From: Salinimicrobium gaetbulicola
Lineage (GTDB): Bacteria > Bacteroidota > Bacteroidia > Flavobacteriales > Flavobacteriaceae
Reading direction: 5' to 3'
DNA length: 64,000 bases
Assembly: GCF_042676025.1 (NCBI RefSeq)
Contig: NZ_JBHTJP010000035.1
Location: 1,072,354 to 1,136,353 of the forward strand
The stretch's first letter is position 1. The number at the start of each line of letters is the position of its first letter. Positions 58,603 through 64,000 of the stretch are shown here, piece after piece. Made by a program: the position numbers and the translations under genes. The notes beneath the pieces were generated by a model. It was not told the DNA's origin. It ran no database searches and worked only from the letters and a program-made list of their open reading frames with translations.

Positions 58603-59034
58603 ATGAGCACTTTTTTTCAGAAGGAAATTAAACTAGCTGCTAAAAGAAGAGGTTTCCATTTGGTTACTGAAGAAATTTTAGAGCAGTGTAAGGAGGTCAG
58701 AGATTTTAAGGTTGGCTTCTTACAGGTCTTTATTAAACATACTTCAGCATCCTTGACCATTAATGAAAATGCCGATCCAACCGTGAGGGAAGATTTTGAA
58801 AGTCACTTCAATAATATGGTACCCGAAGATCAGCCATATTACAAACACACTTTGGAGGGATCTGATGATATGCCGGCTCACATCAAAGCTTCTTTGCTTG
58901 ACACTTCTCTTATGATCCCTATCACTAACGGTAATCTTAATCTTGGAACCTGGCAGGGAATATATTTATGTGAACACCGAAAACATGGAGGCAGCAGAAA
59001 ACTGGTGCTGACTATAATGGGAGAACAAAAATAA
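58603..59034 (+). CDS. Secondary thiamine-phosphate synthase-like protein (YjbQ/UPF0047)
   Basis: A 143-residue cytoplasmic protein of the YjbQ/UPF0047 family, trimers with a conserved histidine-rich site reported to have weak thiamine-phosphate synthase activity. Motifs visible: FIKHTSASLTINENADPTVREDFE (His about 46), then PYYKHTLEGSDDMPAHIKASLL and GTWQGIYLCEHRKHGGSRKLVLTI. The real role is not settled. It lies 27 bp after the preceding gene and shares its orientation. A dispersed repeat and a terminator follow. Confidence 0.88.
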   Translation: MSTFFQKEIKLAAKRRGFHLVTEEILEQCKEVRDFKVGFLQVFIKHTSASLTINENADPTVREDFESHFNNMVPEDQPYYKHTLEGSDDMPAHIKASLLDTSLMIPITNGNLNLGTWQGIYLCEHRKHGGSRKLVLTIMGEQK

Positions 59035-59059
59035 CTTTTAAGATTTTTGAGGAGACTAC

Positions 59060-59130
59060 GTCATCCTGAACTTGTTTCAGAATCTGTATCAAAGAGATTC
59101 TTCACTTCGCTGCGCTTCGTTCTGAATCAC
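59060..59130. repeat. Dispersed intergenic repeat of the GTCATCCTGAAC type
   Basis: The segment runs from GTCATCCTGAACTTGTTTCA through AAAGAGATTCTTCACTTCGC to GTTCTGAATCAC, with imperfect inverted ends. This sequence type is familiar to me from intergenic regions of many Bacteroidota genomes. Only one copy is in this window. Confidence 0.5.
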
Positions 59131-59146
59131 ACATTTACTAAAAACA

Positions 59147-59174
59147 AAAATCCCGCTCTTTCGAACGGGATTTT
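59147..59174. terminator. Terminator between the YjbQ-like gene and rplT
   Basis: A 9-bp stem (AAAATCCCG with CGGGATTTT) and a 10-base loop between convergent genes; it can end both transcripts. Confidence 0.8.
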
Positions 59175-59199
59175 CTATAAGTGAGATAAAAGTTTTTAA

Positions 59200-59544
59200 T
59201 TACTTTACTTTTTTGACGATAGCTTCAAACGCATCAGGGTGGTTCATCGCCAAATCTGCAAGAACCTTACGGTTCAATTCGATTCCTGCGGCTTTCACTT
59301 TCCCTATAAACTGCGAATAAGACATTCCGTGCATACGGGCACCAGCGTTGATACGCATGATCCATAGGGAACGGAAGTTTCTTTTCTTGGTTTTACGGTC
59401 TCTGTAAGCATATAGCATTGCTTTGTCAACCGCGTTTTTAGCTACTGTCCAAACGTTTTTACGACGTCCAAAGTAACCTTTTGCTTGCTTAAGAACCTTT
59501 TTTCTTCTGGCTCTTTTTGCAACTGAATTTACTGATCTTGGCAT
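59200..59544 (-). CDS. rplT: 50S ribosomal protein L20
   Basis: A 114-residue ribosomal protein needed for early 50S assembly. The basic N-terminal helix (MPRSVNSVAKRARRKKVLKQAKGYFGRR) and the C-terminal RNA-binding part (INAGARMHGMSYSQFIGKVKAAGIELNRKVLADLAMNHPDAF) are intact. It is the last gene of thrS-infC-rpmI-rplT. In E. coli L20 represses the operon through its mRNA; no equivalent could be checked here. Confidence 0.96.
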   Translation of the reverse strand: MPRSVNSVAKRARRKKVLKQAKGYFGRRKNVWTVAKNAVDKAMLYAYRDRKTKKRNFRSLWIMRINAGARMHGMSYSQFIGKVKAAGIELNRKVLADLAMNHPDAFEAIVKKVK

Positions 59545-59641
59545 ATTTTTAAATTTTTTTGTAGCAGGCGGCCGGTAATACCGACACTTTTATGAGCCCA
59601 ACTCCAGGGTTATTAAATTTGGTAAACCATCAAAGGTTCAA

Positions 59642-59839
59642 TTACTTCAAACGTAATTGAAGTTTGATATTATCCTCGTCTGCTTCATGCACCAAAGTGC
59701 TGTGCGTCAAGGCAAGCTTTTGTTTTTTAGTCTTCTTTGTTAAGATGTGACTTTTAAACGCATGCTTTCTTTTAATTTTTCCGGTACCGGTAAGCTTAAA
59801 ACGCTTCTTGGCACTGGATTTTGTTTTCATTTTCGGCAT
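59642..59839 (-). CDS. rpmI: 50S ribosomal protein L35
   Basis: A 65-residue very basic protein with the family pattern MPKMKTKSSAKKRFKLTGTGKIKRKHAFKSH and ending in a helix. It is the third gene of the operon; infC lies 73 bp upstream, rplT 97 bp downstream. Confidence 0.95.
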   Translation of the reverse strand: MPKMKTKSSAKKRFKLTGTGKIKRKHAFKSHILTKKTKKQKLALTHSTLVHEADEDNIKLQLRLK

Positions 59840-59912
59840 TGTGTCCTCTTTTTAATTATCTCACTTATTATTGTAAACTGAAAAATGCTTCTTCTGAAGC
59901 ATTTTCAGATCT

Positions 59913-60470
59913 TTATTTTGATTTCTTAGGAGAGATGAACATGGTCATTCGCTTTCCTTCAAGCTTAGGCATTTGTTCTACCTTCCCAAGTTCCTCTAAA
60001 TCCTGCGCCAGTCGTAAAAGAAGGATTTCTCCCTGTTCTTTAAATACGATAGAACGTCCTTTGAAAAATACATATGCCTTTAATTTTGCACCTTCTTTCA
60101 GGAATTTTTCCCCGTGCTTTTTCTTAAATTCATAATCATGATCATCGGTATTAGGACCAAAACGAATCTCTTTTACTACAACTTTGGTAGCTTTGGCCTT
60201 TAATGCCTTATCACGCTTTTTCTGTTCGTAGAGAAATTTCTTATAATCCATCACTTTCGCAACAGGAGGATTGGCGTTGGGAGAGATCTCCACTAGGTCC
60301 AATTCCTGTTCTTCAGCAATGGCTAAAGCTTTTTTGGTTGGGTATACACCCATTTCCACATTATCACCTACCAGGCGAACTTCCTCCGCGCGGATCTTTC
60401 CGTTGATTCTGTGCGGATCTTCTTTGATTTCTCTAAGAGGTCTTCTTGATCTTTTTCTTCGTATTGCTAT
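59913..60470 (-). CDS. infC: Translation initiation factor IF-3, with an ATA start codon
   Basis: A 185-residue factor that prevents subunit joining and checks the start codon. The N-terminal domain begins AIRRKRSRRPLREIKEDPHR and continues NGKIRAEEVRLVGDNVEMGVYP; the C-terminal domain runs from VVVKEIRFGPNTDDHDYEFK to the end. The family N terminus lies upstream of the first ATG (at 60359), and the only start before the AIRRKR sequence is ATA at 60470. A non-AUG start (AUU in E. coli) is a known autoregulatory feature of infC, so I choose ATA. It follows thrS by 16 bp. Confidence 0.88.
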   Translation of the reverse strand: MAIRRKRSRRPLREIKEDPHRINGKIRAEEVRLVGDNVEMGVYPTKKALAIAEEQELDLVEISPNANPPVAKVMDYKKFLYEQKKRDKALKAKATKVVVKEIRFGPNTDDHDYEFKKKHGEKFLKEGAKLKAYVFFKGRSIVFKEQGEILLLRLAQDLEELGKVEQMPKLEGKRMTMFISPKKSK

Positions 60471-60486
60471 GGCTCAAAAATTTTAG

Positions 60487-62433
60487 TTAAACTTCAAATT
60501 GTTTTAAAGTACTGTGTACTTCCTTCTTTATTATTTCGGCGAAGTCTTCAATTGACATTGTGCCAATATCACCTTCCCCATGTTTACGTACAGAAACCGT
60601 TCCATTTTCTGCTTCCTGTTCTCCAACGATCAACATATATGGAACTTTACTTACTTCGGCCTCCCGAATTTTCTTCCCAATGGTTTCATTTCGGTTGTCC
60701 GTAAGGGCGCGAATTTCGTGATTTTCCAGCAAAGTTAAAACTTTTTGGCTGTATTTTTCATATTTCTCACTGAGAGAGAGAATAGTAGCCTGCTCAGGCA
60801 TCAGCCACAACGGGAAATTTCCGGCTGTATGTTCCAGTAGGATAGCTACAAAGCGTTCCATACTACCAAAAGGAGCTCTGTGGATCATCACCGGGCGGTG
60901 CATCTCATTATCGCTTCCTTTATAAGTAAGGTTAAATCTTTCCGGAAGGTTATAATCAACCTGGATCGTTCCAAGTTGCCACTGTCTTCCTAAAGCGTCC
61001 TTCACCATGAAGTCAAGTTTCGGTCCGTAAAAAGCGGCTTCCCCGGTCTCAACTACATAATTCAAACCTTTTTCCTTTGCGGCATTCATGATGGCGTTTT
61101 CCGCCTTTTCCCAGTTCTCGTCAGAACCTATGTATTTTTCCTTGTTCTCTGGGTCTCTTAATGAAACCTGCGCGGTAAAGTTTTCGAAACCTAGAGAGTT
61201 GAATACATATAAGGTAAGATCGATCACTTTTTTAAATTCCTCGTCCAATTGATCCGGAGTACAGAAAATGTGCGCGTCATCCTGGGTGAATCCGCGTACA
61301 CGAGTTAAACCGTGTAACTCCCCGCTTTGCTCATAACGGTAGACAGTACCGAATTCTGCAAATCTTTTTGGTAGATCCTTGTAGCTCCAGTGTCCGTTGT
61401 TATAGATCTCACAGTGGTGAGGGCAGTTCATCGGCTTCAGCAAAAACTCTTCGCCTTCGTTAGGAGTTTTGATAGGCTGGAAACTGTCTTCGCCATATTT
61501 CTCGTAGTGACCTGAAGTCACATATAATTCTTTATGGCCAATATGAGGTGTCACCACCATTTCATAACCGGCTCTCTTTTGTGCTTTTTTAAGGAAGTTC
61601 TCAAGACGCTCTCTTAAAGCGGCACCTTTTGGCAGCCATAATGGCAGTCCCTGGCCCACCTTGTGTGAGAAAGTGAATAATTCCAGTTCCTTTCCAAGTT
61701 TTCTGTGATCTCTCTTTTTAGCTTCCTCAAGAAGCTCAAGATATTCTTTCAGGTCTTTCTGCTTTGGAAAAGAAATCCCGTAAACACGAGTAAGCTGCGG
61801 ATTGTTCTCATTACCTCTCCAGTAAGCTCCGGCAACGCTCATTAATTTCACAGCCTTTATAGGGGCGGTGTTAGGAAGATGGCCACCGCGACAAAGGTCA
61901 GTAAAGGTATCGTGGTCACAAAAAGTGATCGTTCCGTCTTCCAGGTTTTCAATAAGCTCTACCTTGAAAGGGTTATTTTCTTTTTTGTAAAAGTCCAGCG
62001 CATCTTGTTTAGAAACCGAACGCATGTTGAAATCATGTTTTCCACGGGCAATTTCCAGCATGCGGTCTTCGATCTTCTTGAAATCATTTTCAGAGATCTT
62101 ATGCTCTCCAAAATCTACATCGTAGTAAAACCCATTTTCAATAGCGGGTCCTATGGTAAGTTTAGCACCCGGATAAAGATCCTGGATAGCCTGCGCCATC
62201 ACGTGAGAAGAAGAGTGCCAGAAAGCCTTTTTTCCCTCGTCGTCATTCCATGTATATAAGGTAAGGCTGCCATCGGTAGTTAAAGGAGTGGTGGTTTCCA
62301 CCGTCGTATCATTGAATTTTGCCGAAAGTACATTTCGCGCAAGTCCTTCACTAATGCTTTTGGCAACCTCTATTGGAGTGGTGCCTTTTTCAAACTCTTT
62401 AATACTGCCGTCGGGCAACGTAATCTTTATCAT
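60487..62433 (-). CDS. thrS: Threonyl-tRNA synthetase
   Basis: A 648-residue class II aminoacyl-tRNA synthetase. The N-terminal TGS domain (about 1-60; MIKITLPDGSIKEFEKGTTP) and editing domain are followed by the catalytic core with MNCPHHCEIY (zinc Cys and His retained), RYEQSGELHGLTRVRGFTQDDAH, motif 3 HRAPFGSMERF, and an anticodon-binding domain. I start it at ATG 62433; the ATG three codons upstream is the alternative. It heads thrS-infC-rpmI-rplT. The rRNA leader begins beyond it on the plus strand. Confidence 0.95.
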   Translation of the reverse strand: MIKITLPDGSIKEFEKGTTPIEVAKSISEGLARNVLSAKFNDTTVETTTPLTTDGSLTLYTWNDDEGKKAFWHSSSHVMAQAIQDLYPGAKLTIGPAIENGFYYDVDFGEHKISENDFKKIEDRMLEIARGKHDFNMRSVSKQDALDFYKKENNPFKVELIENLEDGTITFCDHDTFTDLCRGGHLPNTAPIKAVKLMSVAGAYWRGNENNPQLTRVYGISFPKQKDLKEYLELLEEAKKRDHRKLGKELELFTFSHKVGQGLPLWLPKGAALRERLENFLKKAQKRAGYEMVVTPHIGHKELYVTSGHYEKYGEDSFQPIKTPNEGEEFLLKPMNCPHHCEIYNNGHWSYKDLPKRFAEFGTVYRYEQSGELHGLTRVRGFTQDDAHIFCTPDQLDEEFKKVIDLTLYVFNSLGFENFTAQVSLRDPENKEKYIGSDENWEKAENAIMNAAKEKGLNYVVETGEAAFYGPKLDFMVKDALGRQWQLGTIQVDYNLPERFNLTYKGSDNEMHRPVMIHRAPFGSMERFVAILLEHTAGNFPLWLMPEQATILSLSEKYEKYSQKVLTLLENHEIRALTDNRNETIGKKIREAEVSKVPYMLIVGEQEAENGTVSVRKHGEGDIGTMSIEDFAEIIKKEVHSTLKQFEV

Positions 62434-62520
62434 AATTCTCAATTAAGCTGCAAAGATAATAGGATAATAGGTGCTTTACAATACTTATATATATAGGAGT
62501 GCATTTTTCTTTTATTGTTT

Positions 62521-62613
62521 TGGGCGTTCCCCGCCCCTGGCGGGGTCGGGCTCTTCGCTTCAATCTTTTTGCTTATGCTTCACAAAAAGGATTTCCGCTA
62601 CGATCCCTAACGC
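62521..62613. repeat. Structured dispersed repeat (GGGCGTT ... CCCTAACGC)
   Basis: A 93-bp unit with a 5-bp closing pair (GCGTT at 62524-62528, AACGC at 62609-62613), a GC-rich hairpin (CCCCGCC-CCT-GGCGGGG), the conserved strings GTCGGGCT and GATCCCTAACGC, and a second hairpin (AATCTTTTTG paired with CAAAAAGGATT). I recognise the type from many Bacteroidota genomes, where the inner hairpins vary and the ends are conserved. It lies between thrS and the rRNA leader. Function unknown. Confidence 0.6.
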
Positions 62614-62745
62614 GGTTTGGTTACCTATATAATAGGAGGGAGGAAGTGTTTTCAAAAAAGTGAAAAAAGTTTGCTCTTCAAAAACCACATTTTCAAGCCC
62701 TTAAAACGGAGGCTTAAAAAAACCTTAAAAAAGTTGAGTTTGGGA

Positions 62746-62776
62746 CTTGCGAGATTAAAAAGAGGGCGTATATTTG
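62746..62776 (+). promoter_or_regulatory. rRNA promoter P1
   Basis: CTTG ends at 62749, then exactly 19 bp to TATATTTG at 62769-62776, followed by GCACCCGCTTTGAGAA. Strong Bacteroidota consensus. Confidence 0.8.
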
Positions 62777-62817
62777 CACCCGCTTTGAGAAACAGCAACG
62801 GGTTATGAATCTGAAGT

Positions 62818-62957
62818 AAAAGTCCAGTAATGACAAGGTCTCCGAGCGAAAAAGTTCTCTGAAAAATAATTGAAATTTCTTTTGGAAGCTAAGAAAAAAA
62901 GGTTGTAAGTTTGCAGCCGCTTTCAGCCGCAACAAATGATCGAGAGATCGGGAGTTG
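62818..62957 (+). repeat. 151-bp-spaced duplicate of leader DNA, copy 1
   Basis: The segment recurs almost exactly at 62969-63108, offset by 151 bp. One single-base difference is seen (AAAAAGTTC against AAAATGTTC). A run of ten N lies between the copies, so the repeat may come from joining two rrn loci and not from a true tandem duplication. Confidence 0.75.
62881..62913 (+). promoter_or_regulatory. rRNA promoter P2
   Basis: TTTG at 62881-62884 and TAAGTTTG at 62906-62913, with a 21-bp spacer. The same promoter is repeated at 63032-63064 in the second copy. Confidence 0.6.
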
Positions 62958-62967
62958 NNNNNNNNNN
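62958..62967. other. Assembly gap (ten N) 1
   Basis: Ten N between two near-identical leader copies; the true distance is unknown. Confidence 0.97.
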
Positions 62968-62968
62968 G

Positions 62969-63108
62969 AAAAGTCCAGTAATGACAAGGTCTCCGAGCGA
63001 AAATGTTCTCTGAAAAATAATTGAAATTTCTTTTGGAAGCTAAGAAAAAAAGGTTGTAAGTTTGCAGCCGCTTTCAGCCGCAACAAATGATCGAGAGATC
63101 GGGAGTTG
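62969..63108 (+). repeat. Duplicate of leader DNA, copy 2
   Basis: Second copy of the 62818-62957 segment, offset by 151 bp. It includes its own TAAGTTTG promoter element. Confidence 0.75.
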
Positions 63109-63170
63109 TGATCCCAGCAGGGGCGTAGGTTGAAGCTAAAAAAGTTCTCTGAAAAAAGTTTAAAATTTTG

Positions 63171-63203
63171 TTTGTTTTGTAAGGAAAAAAGGTTGTAGAT
63201 TTG
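63171..63203 (+). promoter_or_regulatory. rRNA promoter P4
   Basis: TTTG at 63171-63174 and TAGATTTG at 63196-63203, with a 21-bp spacer, followed by GCATCCCTG. Confidence 0.6.
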
Positions 63204-63224
63204 CATCCCTGTTCTGGTCAAAAC

Positions 63225-63238
63225 GCTTCCTGGGAAGC
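63225..63238 (+). repeat. Short hairpin upstream of rRNA promoter P5
   Basis: GCTTCC-TG-GGAAGC. In the second rrn copy the same place reads GCTTCTTAGGAAGC, so the fold is kept despite base changes (one pair becomes a G-T wobble). Confidence 0.5.
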
Positions 63239-63261
63239 TTCGAAAAAAATAAAATTTTTTT

Positions 63262-63292
63262 CTTGCGAGTTTGAAAATCGGTTGTATATTTG
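63262..63292 (+). promoter_or_regulatory. rRNA promoter P5
   Basis: CTTG ending at 63265, 19-bp spacer, TATATTTG at 63285-63292. Same core as P1 (CTTGCGAG before the spacer). Confidence 0.8.
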
Positions 63293-63331
63293 CAGCCGCT
63301 TAGAACAAGAGCGAAGTTCACGATAAATTAT

Positions 63332-63389
63332 TGAAATAAAATCCCTGGTTTGGGCAAGTGTAGAAGAGGTTCGAATCCTTTTATTTTAA
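63332..63389 (+). ncRNA. tRNA-like fold in the rRNA leader, copy 1
   Basis: TGAAATA (63332-63338) pairs with TATTTTA (63382-63388) as a 7-bp acceptor-like stem, with A63389 as discriminator. A T-arm-like hairpin AGAGG-TTCGAAT-CCTTT (63365-63381) abuts the 3' arm. A short hairpin CCC-TGGTTT-GGG takes the place of a D arm, and there is no anticodon arm. GGTTCGAATCC is the canonical T-loop motif of tRNA. Confidence 0.5.
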
Positions 63390-63397
63390 CAACGAAA

Positions 63398-63422
63398 CCA
63401 CGAAAGTGGAAGTTCATTGACA
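63398..63422 (+). promoter_or_regulatory. rrn boxB/boxA antitermination signals, copy 1
   Basis: CCAC-GAAA-GTGG (63398-63409), a hairpin with a GNRA tetraloop, is followed one base later by AGTTCATTGACA (63411-63422), which resembles rrn boxA. The boxB-then-boxA order matches rrn leaders. NusB, encoded at 23415, would bind boxA. Confidence 0.6.
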
Positions 63423-63460
63423 TATTGAATTGACAGCGCGTATTATGTTATTTATAACAT

Positions 63461-63470
63461 NNNNNNNNNN
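63461..63470. other. Assembly gap (ten N) 2
   Basis: Ten N after TTATTTATAACAT; the sequence resumes in a second copy of the leader. Confidence 0.97.
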
Positions 63471-63516
63471 ATCAAAACGCTTCTTAGGAAGCTTCGAAAA
63501 AAAATAAAATTTTTTT

Positions 63517-63547
63517 CTTGCCAGAATGAAAATCGGTTGTATATTTG
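63517..63547 (+). promoter_or_regulatory. rRNA promoter P6 (second leader copy)
   Basis: CTTG ending at 63520, 19-bp spacer, TATATTTG at 63540-63547. Counterpart of P5 with a different spacer sequence. Confidence 0.8.
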
Positions 63548-63586
63548 CAGCCGCTTAGAACAAGAGCGAAGTTCACAACAAATTAT

Positions 63587-63644
63587 TGAAATAAAATCCC
63601 TGGTTTGGGCGAGTGTAGAAGAGGTTCGAATCCTTTTATTTTAA
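63587..63644 (+). ncRNA. tRNA-like fold in the rRNA leader, copy 2
   Basis: The same fold as the copy 255 bp upstream, identical apart from one base (GGGCGAGTG against GGGCAAGTG), which is outside the stems. Conserved in two distinct rrn leaders whose flanks differ. Confidence 0.5.
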
Positions 63645-63652
63645 CAACGAAA

Positions 63653-63677
63653 CCACGAAAGTGGAAGTTCATTGACA
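63653..63677 (+). promoter_or_regulatory. rrn boxB/boxA signals, copy 2
   Basis: CCACGAAAGTGG hairpin (63653-63664) then AGTTCATTGACA (63666-63677), identical to copy 1. Confidence 0.6.
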
Positions 63678-63698
63678 TATTGAATTGACAGCGCGTAT

Positions 63699-63708
63699 NN
63701 NNNNNNNN
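63699..63708. other. Assembly gap (ten N) 3
   Basis: Ten N inside the second leader copy. Confidence 0.97.
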
Positions 63709-63758
63709 TTCGGGGTCATAAGAGGAATTCCTTAGTAATTGTAAAATTATTTAAGATT

Positions 63759-63817
63759 TAACGATGAAGAGTTTGATCCTGGCTCAGGATGAACGCTAGC
63801 GGCAGGCTTAACACATG
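63759..63817 (+). rRNA. rrs: 16S ribosomal RNA, 5' fragment (first copy)
   Basis: The conserved 5' end GATGAAGAGTTTGATCCTGG, then CTCAGGATGAACGCTAGCGG, is unmistakable. It is cut off after ACACATG by a run of ten N. The 5' boundary is approximate. Confidence 0.9.
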
Positions 63818-63827
63818 NNNNNNNNNN
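63818..63827. other. Assembly gap (ten N) 4
   Basis: Ten N interrupt the 16S 5' fragment; what follows is leader DNA again. Confidence 0.97.
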
Positions 63828-63944
63828 GTGTTATTTATAACATGATGCAAAGAATAAGAATTAAGACTAGAAGACTATTTTGAGCTTTTGATCTGTAAAG
63901 GTCATAAGAGGAATTCCTTAGTAATTGTAAAATTATTTAAGATT

Positions 63945-64000
63945 TAACGATGAAGAGTTTGATCCTGGCTCAGGATGAACGCTAGCGGCAGGCTTAACAC
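63945..64000 (+). rRNA. rrs: 16S ribosomal RNA, 5' fragment (second copy, cut by window edge)
   Basis: The same 16S 5' end appears again, offset by 186 bp from the first, after an identical leader tail (GTCATAAGAGGAATTCCTTA). It runs to the end of the window. Two 16S starts this close cannot both be real genes in place; they are collapsed rrn copies. Confidence 0.9.

Noticed and set aside
62818..63108. CRISPR-like direct repeats
   Set aside because: Only two long units with a gap of unknown bases, no short regular repeats and no cas genes. They are rRNA leader DNA.
62889..63221. Minus-strand open frame over the rRNA leader
   Set aside because: It crosses a run of N and repeated promoter DNA. 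The translated sequence repeats because the DNA is duplicated, not because it is a protein.

Overview
The window is about 64 kb of a chromosome from a marine-type member of the Flavobacteriaceae (Bacteroidota), most like the Gramella/Salegentibacter/Zunongwangia group. This rests on the gene content (leucine dehydrogenase, DUF3276, PorT-like and OmpH proteins, split transketolase, cyclophilin-FKBP fusion), on recurrent Bacteroidota promoters (TTTG-N19-TAnnTTTG), on gene orders such as kdsD-tatC-CMD-lptB, and on low to moderate G+C. I see no prophage, CRISPR array, integrase or intact insertion sequence. Most of the window is core housekeeping DNA with small accessory patches.

Layout. (1) 1-5.1 kb: right end of a surface-polysaccharide locus (O-antigen ligase/polymerase cut by the window edge, two tandem paralogous glycosyltransferases, an initiating sugar-phosphate transferase). 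(2) 5.2-10.7 kb: envelope genes (lnt, pssA, lptB, a CMD-family protein, tatC, kdsD). (3) 10.8-16.4 kb: recQ lacking zinc cysteines, a cyclophilin-FKBP fusion, peroxiredoxin, a thioredoxin-fold protein, an Mpo1-like protein and CsaA. (4) 16.4-19.8 kb: a probable metal locus (Cys-rich DUF6660-like protein, TonB-dependent receptor, cysteine-bearing CDF-like transporter). (5) 19.9-29.7 kb: DUF3276, an MsbA-like ABC exporter, leucine dehydrogenase, nusB, a DUF1573 lipoprotein, yajC, pepT, pyrD, a LysE exporter and an HMG-CoA lyase. (6) 29.8-32.2 kb: a porin / FMN-binding / membrane-protein operon behind a consensus promoter with operator-like repeats. (7) 32.3-40.8 kb: guaB, ompH, a SurA-like chaperone operon with moxR, and aconitase. 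(8) 40.8-46 kb: a small accessory patch with a three-way-junction element, a SigZ-like sigma factor, an SDR, a CPBP protease with a decayed Nudix fragment behind it, and three tRNA genes. (9) 46-59 kb: aroK, an FKBP/TSP3-like lipoprotein, split transketolase, tgt lacking zinc cysteines, an LptF/G permease, accA, dnaB and a secreted protein of uncertain function. (10) 59.2-62.4 kb: the thrS-infC-rpmI-rplT operon with an ATA-started infC. (11) 62.4-64 kb: ribosomal RNA leader DNA with tandem promoters, boxB/boxA signals, a tRNA-like fold and two 16S 5' fragments, broken by four runs of ten N that mark collapsed rrn copies.

How the genes connect: lnt, lptB, kdsD, the LptF/G permease, the MsbA-like exporter, the SurA-like chaperones and OmpH form an outer-membrane biogenesis theme that serves the polysaccharide genes at the left edge. 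nusB connects to the boxB/boxA signals in the rrn leader at the right edge. The least explained items are the tRNA-like fold in the rrn leader, the structured repeat at 62.5 kb, the three-way-junction element at 40.9 kb, the porin/FMN operon with its repeats, and two enzymes (RecQ, Tgt) that have lost zinc sites usual for their families. All starts and functions are read from the sequence alone. Family names come from recognition, not from database searches.
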